In this document: positions 1 to 6,651 of the stretch, one piece after another | Layout: each line of letters starts with the position of its first letter | How positions within the stretch are numbered: the first letter of the stretch is position 1 | IMG/VR virus record: IMGVR_UViG_3300041407_000052 | Coordinates: 1 to 28,347 of that record | Strand: one strand, 5' to 3' | Length of the DNA: 28,347 nucleotides | Source of the DNA: a virus | Translations under genes and position numbers: made by a program | Notes under the pieces: generated by a model | The model's input: the letters and a program-made list of their open reading frames with translations, nothing else | Database searches by the model: none | Told to the model about the DNA's origin: nothing

Positions 1-1
1 T

Positions 2-487
2 CAGGAGTTTTATTCTCTTGGTGAGGATGGTATTTATTTAAAGAAATGGAGACGAGGTTTTCCAAGAAGTGCCGTAGGGAATCGTGTAGGTAACACGCAC
101 CATTCTGGTTACAAGTATGTAAAGATAGGCGGTAAATTATATGGTGAGCATCAACTTGTTTGGCTTATGACTCATGGTGTTCTTCCCATCGGGGAACTTG
201 ATCACGAGGACACTGATAAGACAAATAACAATATAAGCAATTTGAGGTTGTCAACTCGACGACAAAACACAACCAATAGAAAAGGTTGGTCTAAATCTGG
301 TTTCAAAGGTGTTTACCCTAATAAACGTGGGTTACCGTGGAATGCAAGTATACGAATAAACGGTAGTAACAATAATCTTGGTAATTTTATACTTGTTGAA
401 GATGCAGCAAAAGCGTATGATATAGCGGCAATAAAAGCTAACGGGCTATTTGCCAAACTTAATTTTGAAAGGGAGAGTTACACATGA
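2..487 (+). CDS. HNH homing endonuclease with AP2 DNA-binding domain, 5' end outside window
   Basis: The reading frame is open from the left edge, so the N-terminus lies outside the window. The visible part has a His-Asn-His nuclease core (EHQLVWL, then GELDHEDTDKTNNNISNLRL, then RQNTTNR) followed by an AP2/ERF-like module (SGFKGVYPNKRGLPWNASI ... AAKAYDIAAIKANG). This HNH_3 plus AP2 arrangement is known from freestanding phage homing endonucleases, which cut cognate DNA lacking the element and spread by repair. The stop overlaps the nadV start as ATGA (484-487). An internal ATG at 167 would remove half of the HNH core and is not the real start. It is probably a mobile insertion beside nadV. 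Confidence 0.85.
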   Translation, partial: QEFYSLGEDGIYLKKWRRGFPRSAVGNRVGNTHHSGYKYVKIGGKLYGEHQLVWLMTHGVLPIGELDHEDTDKTNNNISNLRLSTRRQNTTNRKGWSKSGFKGVYPNKRGLPWNASIRINGSNNNLGNFILVEDAAKAYDIAAIKANGLFAKLNFERESYT

Positions 488-2289
488 ATCTTTTCGCAGC
501 ATTTCTGGCTGATGGATACAAGGGTGCGCACGGGATGATGTACGCTACTGGTACAGAAGTTGTTTCGTCAAACCTTACTCCACGCTCTGATCGGATCTAT
601 AAACGCACAGCTACCAAATATTACGACGGAAAACTCGTAGTAGTTGGTCACCAAGGTGCAGTCATGGAAATCGTTGAAAACTGGGATAGTTTCTTCAAGA
701 TGGACAAGGGTATTGCACTTGCGCGATTTAAACTTCTGTGCGATAGCTACTTCGGTTATGACCTGATTCAAGTAGATCATTTGTCGAGGTTGCATGACCT
801 TGGTTATCTACCTCTTGAGATTCGTGCTCTGGATGAAGGCACTAAGGTAAACATGGGAATTCCAGTCCTGACTATTCGTAACACTGTGAAACACGCTTTC
901 TGGCTGGTTAACTTCCTTGAGACTGTAATCAGCAACCTTACTTGGAAGCCAAGCACGGCTGCAACTATTGCTGCTGAATACCGTGCAATGTTGACCGACT
1001 ATGCAATCCGTACAGGTACTGCTCTTGAAGTAGTTAATATTCAAGCACACAGCTTTGCTGACCGTGGTATGTCTGGTCCTGAAGATGCAGCACGTTCTGG
1101 TTTCGGTCACGTTGGTAGTTTCTTGGGTAGTGATTCGCTGGGTACTGTGTTGTACGCACAACAGTATTACAAGGCTGGTAACTTTGTAGCTTGTTCTGTA
1201 CCTGCAACTGAGCACGCTGTAAGCACAAGTAACATTCTGCGAATTGAACAAGAGTTATATGACGGTACTTACAAATTCAAGAATGGAGAACAGATTGTAA
1301 TTCATGGCAAGATGTCGATGAATTGCGAAGACGAACGACTGATTGCTGAAATCATGTTCATGTACGAACTGATGCTCAAGTTCCCTGTTGGCATTCTGTC
1401 GTATGTAGCTGACAGCTTTGACTTCTACGGTTTGATTTCTCGTGGTCTTCCTTATCTGAAAGAAGTTATCCTTCGTCGTCAATCGAATGGTGTTACTCCC
1501 GGTCGATTGGTTATTCGTCCAGATTCTGGTGATCCTGTTGAAGTGATTTGTGGTGTAAAAGTTGTTAGTGTTCCACATACAACTGTTGAGATTCTTGAAG
1601 ACGCAGATGATGCTGTTGATTCAGTAAGTGACGTCGGTTATGAATTCACTAGAGATGATGATGGTGGTTCTGAATTTGAGTTCTTTGTACGATCAACTGA
1701 TGATGATATCATTCGGATTTCTGGTGAAACTTGTGGTAGTCGTAGTTATGGTGGTGCTTATATTAGCGGGTATAGTTCGGAAGTAGTTGATCTGACGGTT
1801 GAGCAGAAAGGTGCTGTTGAAGTGCTGATGGATATCTTTGGTTATACCGAGACTTCCACTGGTCACCACTTGATGAATGACCATATTGGTTTGATCTATG
1901 GTGACTCGATTACTACAAATCGTTGCAATACAATCCTTGAGCGCCTGTTTGACAAGGGTTATGCTTCAGGTAATGCAATGTTCGGTGTTGGTTCTTACAC
2001 TTACCAATGTGTAACACGTGATACGTTCGGTTTTGCAGTTAAGGCAACTTACACCGAAGTTAATGGTAAGGCGATTCCAATCTTCAAAGATCCTAAGACG
2101 GATAGTAAGAAGAAGAGTGCTAAAGGTCTGTTACACGTTGGTTTGGTTGATGGTGAGTATGTATTGACCGATAATGTCACTCGTGAGGTTGAACAGAGTG
2201 AATCCAACATGCTGAAGATTCGATTCTTGGATGGTAGTTTCTACAACCAAACATCCCTTGATGAGATTCGTGCAAAACTGATGGTGTAA
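484..2289 (+). CDS. nadV: Nicotinamide phosphoribosyltransferase (NAMPT/NadV) with internal insertion
   Basis: This enzyme makes nicotinamide mononucleotide from nicotinamide and PRPP, the first step of NAD salvage in the cytoplasm. Family hallmarks run through the protein: the N-terminal FLADGYKGAHGMMY segment, FADRGMSGPEDAARSGFGHV (191-210), PATEHAV with the likely catalytic His244, IRPDSGDPV (344-352) for PRPP binding, IGLIYGDSIT (468-477) and IFKDPKTDSKKK (533-544). At 601 aa it is about 100 aa longer than usual (470-500 aa). Most of the excess sits at about 355-442, an acidic beta-rich stretch between the RPDSGDP loop and KGAVEVLMDIFGYT. In some phages nadV works with PRPP synthetase and NMN adenylyltransferase; neither is in this window. 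A terminator follows the stop. Confidence 0.95.
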   Translation: MNLFAAFLADGYKGAHGMMYATGTEVVSSNLTPRSDRIYKRTATKYYDGKLVVVGHQGAVMEIVENWDSFFKMDKGIALARFKLLCDSYFGYDLIQVDHLSRLHDLGYLPLEIRALDEGTKVNMGIPVLTIRNTVKHAFWLVNFLETVISNLTWKPSTAATIAAEYRAMLTDYAIRTGTALEVVNIQAHSFADRGMSGPEDAARSGFGHVGSFLGSDSLGTVLYAQQYYKAGNFVACSVPATEHAVSTSNILRIEQELYDGTYKFKNGEQIVIHGKMSMNCEDERLIAEIMFMYELMLKFPVGILSYVADSFDFYGLISRGLPYLKEVILRRQSNGVTPGRLVIRPDSGDPVEVICGVKVVSVPHTTVEILEDADDAVDSVSDVGYEFTRDDDGGSEFEFFVRSTDDDIIRISGETCGSRSYGGAYISGYSSEVVDLTVEQKGAVEVLMDIFGYTETSTGHHLMNDHIGLIYGDSITTNRCNTILERLFDKGYASGNAMFGVGSYTYQCVTRDTFGFAVKATYTEVNGKAIPIFKDPKTDSKKKSAKGLLHVGLVDGEYVLTDNVTREVEQSESNMLKIRFLDGSFYNQTSLDEIRAKLMV

Positions 2290-2296
2290 CTGGATG

Positions 2297-2317
2297 GCCC
2301 GCTTCGGCGGGTTTTTC
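2297..2317 (+). terminator. Rho-independent terminator after nadV
   Basis: GC stem CCCGC/GCGGG with a stable TTCG tetraloop (2298-2311) is followed by five T. It separates the homing endonuclease/nadV unit from the long operon to its right. Confidence 0.9.
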
Positions 2318-2345
2318 TACGTCTGTAAATAAGTACGTTTGGTGG

Positions 2346-2373
2346 TTGACAGGCTTAAAAATTCTGGTAGAAT
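2346..2373 (+). promoter_or_regulatory. Sigma70-type promoter for the 15-kb rightward operon
   Basis: Perfect -35 TTGACA (2346-2351), 16-bp spacer and -10 TAGAAT (2368-2373) with an extended TGG. It has the same architecture as the minus-strand early promoters. The leader is short (about 20 nt) and carries a strong AAGGAG Shine-Dalgarno before the ATG at 2398. It is the only strong promoter seen for the genes up to 17239. Confidence 0.8.
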
Positions 2374-2397
2374 AGTCGGACAAACAAGGAGATAAGT

Positions 2398-2868
2398 ATG
2401 AAAAACCAAATGACACTAGCTGTTGAACTCGCAATCGAGAAACACGAAGGACAGATGTATGGTAATCTTCCATACATGGCACACTTGATTGAAGTTGACA
2501 ACCTTGTGACCAAAGTCTACAAGAAAGTTAAATCTCCCGGTGAACCGTATTCAAAAGAACCGGGAGACGAGATGGATTGTCTTCGTGCTATCGCATTCTT
2601 GCATGATATCCTTGAAGACACAGACACCACAACATATGAACTTCTTGACGCCGGTATCTGTCAACAGGTGGTCGATGCTGTTGAAAAGATGTCGAAGGTG
2701 AAAGGTGAAAGTTACTCAGATTATATTGTTGAAGTTAAATCGAATGAACTTGCACGTAAAGTGAAACTGTGCGATACTGCTGCCAACTTGAGGAATAGCA
2801 TCAAAGAAGGCAACATCAAACGTATTAACAAATATAGTAAGCAGCTTCAACTTCTAGGTGGTTTCTAA
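2398..2868 (+). CDS. HD-domain hydrolase, MESH1/SpoT-hydrolase-like
   Basis: 156 aa, the size of stand-alone MESH1-type small alarmone hydrolases. The metal-binding HD pattern is present: His16 (IEKHEGQ), His29 (PYMAHL), His69-Asp70 (AFLHDILEDTDTTTYE) and Asp126 (LCDTAANLRN). SpoT/MESH1 enzymes remove the 3' pyrophosphate of (p)ppGpp with a Mn ion, and metazoan MESH1 also dephosphorylates NADPH. No synthetase, TGS or ACT domain is attached. It is first gene of the operon, directly behind the promoter at 2346, so it would be made at the highest level. Degrading host alarmone, or acting on NADPH beside a NAD-salvage gene, are both inferences; another nucleotide substrate is possible. Confidence 0.8.
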   Translation: MKNQMTLAVELAIEKHEGQMYGNLPYMAHLIEVDNLVTKVYKKVKSPGEPYSKEPGDEMDCLRAIAFLHDILEDTDTTTYELLDAGICQQVVDAVEKMSKVKGESYSDYIVEVKSNELARKVKLCDTAANLRNSIKEGNIKRINKYSKQLQLLGGF

Positions 2869-3030
2869 ATGAAGGTAACAAAAGATACAATTGGTGGGTG
2901 GATGTGGTATAATACAAATGTCAAAGAAGCTGTAGGACGAACACTTAGCGAGAAAGAAGTTAAAGATGTGATGAAGAAATACATTTCAGGCCAATCATGG
3001 CAAACAACAGTAATGGAGATGACTAAATGA
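2869..3030 (+). CDS. Hypothetical 53-aa protein
   Basis: Starts at the base after the previous stop (TAAATG) and overlaps the next gene by ATGA. It reads MKVTKDTIGGWMWYNTNVKE and continues with a charged helix (TLSEKEVKDVMKKYISG). No known domain is recognised. Confidence 0.65.
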   Translation: MKVTKDTIGGWMWYNTNVKEAVGRTLSEKEVKDVMKKYISGQSWQTTVMEMTK

Positions 3031-3197
3031 TTACCCAAAAAGAGATTCGTGAAATTGCACTGGCTGACCTGCTGCAAAGTCTGAAGTCTGCTCGTGTATC
3101 TGCTAAGCTCGCTGGGTTCACCAGTTGGGAAGTTGATGATGCGATTGGTGAACTGATTGACATTGCTGAGTTCCAATACGATCAAGAGCGTGACTGA
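3027..3197 (+). CDS. Hypothetical 56-aa helical protein
   Basis: ATGA overlap with the preceding gene. The sequence (MITQKEIREIALADLLQSLK, then AGFTSWEVDDAIGELIDIA) looks all-helical and acidic, possibly a small helix-turn-helix fold, but no family is recognised. Confidence 0.65.
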   Translation: MITQKEIREIALADLLQSLKSARVSAKLAGFTSWEVDDAIGELIDIAEFQYDQERD

Positions 3198-3198
3198 T

Positions 3199-3468
3199 AT
3201 GAGTGAGATGGAGTACAACAAGGGTATATTGATTCCTACTCATATCGACACTGAACATTTTGGACAGGATGAGTACGAAACATACAGTGAAAACGGCTAC
3301 GTGGTTCTTGATGGTGAAATCTACACTGTTAAGTGGGAAGTTCAACGTGGTGAAATTGATCAGATAAACAACGTTCGTGTTTGTGATGAGACTGGTTACA
3401 TTTTCTTCGAGACTTATCACTACAACGGTGGTGCTCATTGGACTGAAGTTGTTGAGAGTAAATTATAA
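3199..3468 (+). CDS. Hypothetical 89-aa protein
   Basis: Starts one base after the previous stop; an upstream in-frame TTG-type start would run deep into the neighbour and is not preferred. The protein is acidic and beta-strand-rich (GYVVLDGEIYTVKWEVQRGE, GYIFFETYHYNGGAHWTEVV). The stop overlaps the next start as TAATG. Function unknown. Confidence 0.7.
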   Translation: MSEMEYNKGILIPTHIDTEHFGQDEYETYSENGYVVLDGEIYTVKWEVQRGEIDQINNVRVCDETGYIFFETYHYNGGAHWTEVVESKL

Positions 3469-3677
3469 TGTCAGGTGCTATCGTAAGTTGGCAGTCTAAG
3501 CTAGACGCCACAGTTGGAATACAACCTGTTGCACGCAGTCATATTGGTGGTGTACACTATGAAGATTACGAACTGCACGATGGGTATTGGCGTTACACGT
3601 GGACCAACTTCACGTTAGATGATCATCCTGAGTTCATTGAAGTGAATAAGATGGAGGTTGAAGATGTCGCTGCATAA
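3468..3677 (+). CDS. Hypothetical 69-aa protein
   Basis: TAATG coupling to the gene before. It is rich in His, Tyr and Trp (HIGGVHYEDYELHDGYWRYT). Its 3' end overlaps the start of the next gene by 14 bases and supplies that gene's GGAGG ribosome-binding site. No family recognised. Confidence 0.7.
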   Translation: MSGAIVSWQSKLDATVGIQPVARSHIGGVHYEDYELHDGYWRYTWTNFTLDDHPEFIEVNKMEVEDVAA

Positions 3678-3879
3678 CGAAATCATGAATATTCCAGTGC
3701 AATACTCACGCGGTGAGTTCGGTAAAGAAGTTCATTACCTTCATTACTCTGAAGGTCACCGTGACGCTCGTCATTCTGCTGCTGAATTGAGCTTGAAGTA
3801 TGATCGTTTGATTGAAGAGCTTGGCGACCGCTTTGGTAAAGGTACTGTTGATTTATTTAAAAGGAAGTGTGGATTATGA
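3664..3879 (+). CDS. Hypothetical 71-aa protein, tandem paralogue A
   Basis: The ATG at 3664 is chosen because GGAGG lies six bases upstream; an earlier TTG is less likely. It shares layout with the next gene: NIPVQYSRGEFGKEVHYLHY here against NIPANCFTYGDYHEGFYQC there, then a helical half ending in CGL or YGL. The pair looks like a tandem duplication. Function unknown. Confidence 0.75.
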   Translation: MSLHNEIMNIPVQYSRGEFGKEVHYLHYSEGHRDARHSAAELSLKYDRLIEELGDRFGKGTVDLFKRKCGL

Positions 3880-4079
3880 AATTTTCGGAACGGATTGATA
3901 ACATTCCAGCCAATTGCTTTACATATGGTGATTACCATGAAGGGTTCTATCAGTGTCGTGACGAAGCAGCAAGTATTGCTGACAAGGCTGATGAACTAAT
4001 TGTTAAGTTGTTTGATGCACTTTGTAATCGTCACGCTGACGATCTTGTTGATGAATTGAAAGAGGAGTATGGTCTGTGA
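3876..4079 (+). CDS. Hypothetical 67-aa protein, tandem paralogue B
   Basis: ATGA overlap with paralogue A and a good AAAAGGAAG Shine-Dalgarno decide the start at 3876. It has an N-terminal NIPA-type motif, a Tyr-rich centre, then an acidic helix (ADDLVDELKEEYGL). It aligns end to end with paralogue A. Function unknown. Confidence 0.75.
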   Translation: MKFSERIDNIPANCFTYGDYHEGFYQCRDEAASIADKADELIVKLFDALCNRHADDLVDELKEEYGL

Positions 4080-4402
4080 GTGTTATCCCAAATGCAGAAG
4101 CACGCAGTAATGTAATTTATATTGCCGGTCCAATGACTGGGTTGGAAGAGTTCAATTTCCCAGCGTTTAACTCTGCTGCTGACAAGTTTAAATCCGATGG
4201 TTGGGAAGTTAAGAACCCAGCGGAACATGGTGTTGTTGAAGGTGCGACTTGGGAAGATTACATGGCATTCGATCTAACTCAACTAGGTCAATGTGGTGCT
4301 GTCTACATGTTGAAAGGTTGGGAGATGTCACGCGGTGCATGTTTGGAGCAACTGATTGCAATGCGGTTGGGTATGAAGATTATTTATGAGGACCGTGTAT
4401 GA
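4076..4402 (+). CDS. DUF4406 protein, nucleoside 2-deoxyribosyltransferase-like fold
   Basis: 108 aa with the fingerprint YIAGPMTG (15-22), a central FPAFNSAADKFKSDGWEV segment, and LKGWEMSRGACLEQLIA (79-95). These match DUF4406 proteins, small Rossmann-like relatives of nucleoside deoxyribosyltransferases in which a Glu near the second motif (Glu91 here) is the likely nucleophile. A role in breaking or exchanging N-glycosidic bonds of deoxynucleosides is plausible but unproven for the family. The start is a GTG at 4076 overlapping the preceding TGA, with AGGAG upstream. It fits the nucleotide-metabolism theme of the operon. Confidence 0.85.
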   Translation: MSVIPNAEARSNVIYIAGPMTGLEEFNFPAFNSAADKFKSDGWEVKNPAEHGVVEGATWEDYMAFDLTQLGQCGAVYMLKGWEMSRGACLEQLIAMRLGMKIIYEDRV

Positions 4403-4563
4403 CACTTGACCAAGCAGTAGAATATGTAATTGATGCAGCAAAAGCACTTGGTTACAGTCATCATGAATTGCAATTGTTGGCCCCTGATATACGTGAAATG
4501 ATTTATTCGCTTCCTTCTACAGAGAAATCCGACATTGACAACCTGATTGAAGAGAAGTTGTAA
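4399..4563 (+). CDS. Hypothetical 54-aa helical protein
   Basis: ATGA overlap with the DUF4406 gene. It is a short, all-helical acidic protein (TLDQAVEYVIDAAKALGYSH, then STEKSDIDNLIEEKL). No homologue recognised. Confidence 0.65.
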   Translation: MTLDQAVEYVIDAAKALGYSHHELQLLAPDIREMIYSLPSTEKSDIDNLIEEKL

Positions 4564-4564
4564 T

Positions 4565-4855
4565 ATGGCTGAAAAGAAAGTAAAACCGTTGGTAACCGTC
4601 ATCGTTGAATATAAAGAGTTCACTGATTACGAGTTCATTCCACCGGGTAGTTTTTACATTCGACCAGCAAGCGGTGATTACATTTTCTTGAAGACATCTG
4701 ATCGAATGGCTGCCCAATCACATATCGACAAAGAATACGGGAAAGGTAAATACACAGTAGTTCCAGCAAAGATTCAGAAGACAGTTAGTCGATTAGAATC
4801 TGGTGGACTTAGTTGTACTGGAACTGCAACTCGTAAAGGACAACAAAAACGATGA
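4565..4855 (+). CDS. Hypothetical 96-aa basic protein
   Basis: The ATG at 4565, one base after the preceding stop, is preferred over an upstream in-frame start inside the neighbour. The first half is beta-rich (PLVTVIVEYKEFTDYEFIPP); the C-terminus is basic and flexible (CTGTATRKGQQKR), which could contact nucleic acid. Coupled to the next gene by ATGA. Function unknown. Confidence 0.7.
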   Translation: MAEKKVKPLVTVIVEYKEFTDYEFIPPGSFYIRPASGDYIFLKTSDRMAAQSHIDKEYGKGKYTVVPAKIQKTVSRLESGGLSCTGTATRKGQQKR

Positions 4856-5049
4856 TTAGCACGATAAAAAGAATCCAATATGGTGATACTGGATCTGGTG
4901 ATTATGCTGAAGTCACAATTGATTCGATTGAGAATCATGCTATTCTTTTGGGCAATGATAGTATCTCAAGTCGTAAAAAGGTTATATACGCAAGTGAAGT
5001 AGATTCACTTATTGAAGCATTGCAACACCTGAAATATAATTATCTTTGA
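4852..5049 (+). CDS. Hypothetical 65-aa protein
   Basis: ATGA overlap with the previous gene. It has a beta-hairpin-like front (GDYAEVTIDSIENHAILLG) and a C-terminal helix (EVDSLIEALQHLKYNYL). No known family. The GAGGAG at its 3' end serves the next gene. Confidence 0.7.
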   Translation: MISTIKRIQYGDTGSGDYAEVTIDSIENHAILLGNDSISSRKKVIYASEVDSLIEALQHLKYNYL

Positions 5050-5060
5050 GGAGAAAACAA

Positions 5061-5516
5061 ATGAGCATTAATTTGGAAAACATCAAACCTGAATCAGACT
5101 TCGGGCCAGTGGACACTTCCGAAATTCAAGAAGTATCTCTGGTCAACTTCATGGCGGCCATCGGGTACGAGCCAACTTACAAACCAACCGTTGGTGGTGA
5201 GCGCCTTACTGGTTTCTTCCAACCAAAGTTCTTTCGTATCGGTCAGGCTCGTTTGAGCGTTAACACTGCAATCCGACTTCACAACGAATACGCTGAAGAG
5301 TCTTTTGCAGAACTTATTTCGTTTACTCCGAATCAGGAGTTCCGTGACTTCGTTTCTGACTACGATAATATCGATAAGATCACATCGTTGTTTGCAGGAA
5401 CTTGCAAAATTGTTAACTTCGTCAGTGCAACTTACTCTAAGAAGAAAGGTTTTGTTGTTCACAACCACAATGTAAAGTTTATGACTAAACGTGATCAACG
5501 TCGTTACGGTTTCTGA
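5061..5516 (+). CDS. Hypothetical 151-aa protein
   Basis: The start is set by GAGGAG spaced before the ATG at 5061. It is soluble, without signal peptide or membrane segment. Notable stretches are VSLVNFMAAIGYEPTYKPTV, FFQPKFFRIGQARLSVNTA and a basic end (KFMTKRDQRRYGF). G/C-ending codons are more frequent than in its small neighbours, suggesting a well-expressed gene. Function unknown. Confidence 0.75.
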   Translation: MSINLENIKPESDFGPVDTSEIQEVSLVNFMAAIGYEPTYKPTVGGERLTGFFQPKFFRIGQARLSVNTAIRLHNEYAEESFAELISFTPNQEFRDFVSDYDNIDKITSLFAGTCKIVNFVSATYSKKKGFVVHNHNVKFMTKRDQRRYGF

Positions 5517-5518
5517 CC

Positions 5519-5608
5519 ATGGTTGAATTCCTATTCGCAGTTACGGCACTTTCATTTTGTGTATTGATGTTGGCGATTTCATATGGAATCATTAGGGAAT
5601 CACGCTAA
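5519..5608 (+). CDS. 29-aa single-pass membrane microprotein
   Basis: It fills the gap between two coupled genes and ends as TAATG at the next start. The product is one hydrophobic helix (EFLFAVTALSFCVLMLAI) with a basic cytoplasmic-like tail (IIRESR). Support comes from position and composition only. Confidence 0.5.
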   Translation: MVEFLFAVTALSFCVLMLAISYGIIRESR

Positions 5609-6027
5609 TGTTACAACACAAGATGATCAAACCTTACATGGAAACAGCTCGGGCATTTTCTCAGCTGTCTCATGCCAAACGTAAAAGGGTTGGTGCAATT
5701 GCTGTAACGCCACAAGATGTTGTAATCTATTCATGGAACGGAAGACCTTCAGGTGATGATAATTGTTGTGAGTTAACACCTGAACTAACGCACCCTGAAG
5801 TTTTACATGCTGAAGCAAATATTGTATCCAAGGCCGCTCGTGAAGGTATCTCATTGAAAGATGCAGATATCTATGTGACGCTCAGTCCTTGTCTACCTTG
5901 CTCTTTACAGTTGTTCCAAGCCGGTGTAAAGACAGTGACATACGATGAGGAGTACAGATTAACAGATGGTATTGATTTCCTAAAGCGTAAGCAGGTTTCA
6001 GTAATCAAGTATGAGGAGAGTGTATGA
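5608..6027 (+). CDS. Deoxycytidylate (dCMP) deaminase-like zinc enzyme
   Basis: 139 aa of the cytidine/deoxycytidylate deaminase fold. Zinc and catalytic motifs are His68-Ala-Glu70 (LHAEANIVSKAAREG) and Pro94-Cys95-Leu-Pro-Cys98 (TLSPCLPCSLQLFQAG); Glu70 would shuttle the proton. The N-terminal HAKRKRVGAIAV and the Asn-Gly of YSWNGRP are also typical. It would convert dCMP to dUMP for thymidylate synthesis. It is shorter than the T4 enzyme (193 aa) and lacks obvious extra zinc or allosteric segments, so a free deoxycytidine or other cytidine substrate cannot be excluded. TAATG coupling to the gene before, ATGA to the gene after. Confidence 0.85.
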   Translation: MLQHKMIKPYMETARAFSQLSHAKRKRVGAIAVTPQDVVIYSWNGRPSGDDNCCELTPELTHPEVLHAEANIVSKAAREGISLKDADIYVTLSPCLPCSLQLFQAGVKTVTYDEEYRLTDGIDFLKRKQVSVIKYEESV

Positions 6028-6221
6028 GGATTTTAGTTGATAAGTTGTATGGTGATGCGACAGTCTCTATCTACAATAAGAATGGTGAACTGATTCACAC
6101 TGAAGGGTTTTTCGGTAAGTGTGGCTCTGCATATATCCGACAAATTCCAGTTGTAGAAGTTGAATACGGACATTGCCAAGCTGTGTTCTCTGGTGAGTTT
6201 GAATACAAGGTGGTTGCATGA
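6024..6221 (+). CDS. Hypothetical 65-aa protein
   Basis: ATGA-coupled on both sides. Short beta-rich protein (DATVSIYNKNGELIHTEGFF, then PVVEVEYGHCQAVFSGEFEY). No family recognised. Confidence 0.7.
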   Translation: MRILVDKLYGDATVSIYNKNGELIHTEGFFGKCGSAYIRQIPVVEVEYGHCQAVFSGEFEYKVVA

Positions 6222-6406
6222 GTTGTAACTATCGGATTGTCAGAGAAGAATTCAAAAATGGTCGCGTAACTTTCAAGATTGAAAAGAAAGTCGAACATGT
6301 TGAGCGTTGGGTTCATCTAACCAACCGTGACACAATTGGAGATGCTAGATCGGTGATTGCAACTTTGATTGGTGAGGAACTAGTTAGTAGTGAGGTGGTT
6401 GAATGA
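6218..6406 (+). CDS. Hypothetical 62-aa protein
   Basis: ATGA-coupled. Basic beta-strand front (REEFKNGRVTFKIEKKVEHV) followed by a helix (IGDARSVIATLIGEEL). No family recognised. Confidence 0.7.
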   Translation: MSCNYRIVREEFKNGRVTFKIEKKVEHVERWVHLTNRDTIGDARSVIATLIGEELVSSEVVE

Positions 6407-6651
6407 TCGTTAAGCAAGAAGATATCAATGCAATGTTTGAAGCTGCTTCTCAACAAGAGAATGATGTTGAGAAGCGTGAACAACTTCGCAATCAGGCTAT
6501 GAAGTTTCTGTACGACAACCAAGAGTGTTATGTCGCCCAATGGATTCTGCAAAACCCATATGCAAACATTGGTCATTATGCTCTGAAGTTTGTTTACAAT
6601 GATGCTTCCCTTTTGGGTTACACAGTTACAATGGAGAAGATTGATGTTTGA
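6403..6651 (+). CDS. Hypothetical 82-aa helical protein
   Basis: ATGA-coupled to the previous gene and overlapping the ligase start by eight bases. Helical, with many Gln, Asn and Glu (EDINAMFEAASQQENDVEKR) and a hydrophobic C-terminal part (ANIGHYALKFVYNDASLLGY). No known domain. Confidence 0.7.
   Translation: MIVKQEDINAMFEAASQQENDVEKREQLRNQAMKFLYDNQECYVAQWILQNPYANIGHYALKFVYNDASLLGYTVTMEKIDV

Noticed and set aside
568-1251. Long minus-strand open frames opposite nadV
   Set aside because: They are shadows of a strongly conserved plus-strand gene and have no start signals.
1546-1815. Intein in nadV
   Set aside because: The insertion is too short for a normal intein, has no N-terminal Cys/Ser splice block and no terminal His-Asn.
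3594-3604. CACGTG near 3594 (and at 16553) as further parS sites
   Set aside because: Flanking bases do not match the parS arms (TTACACGTGGAC; GGCACGTGTTCC) and both lie inside genes.
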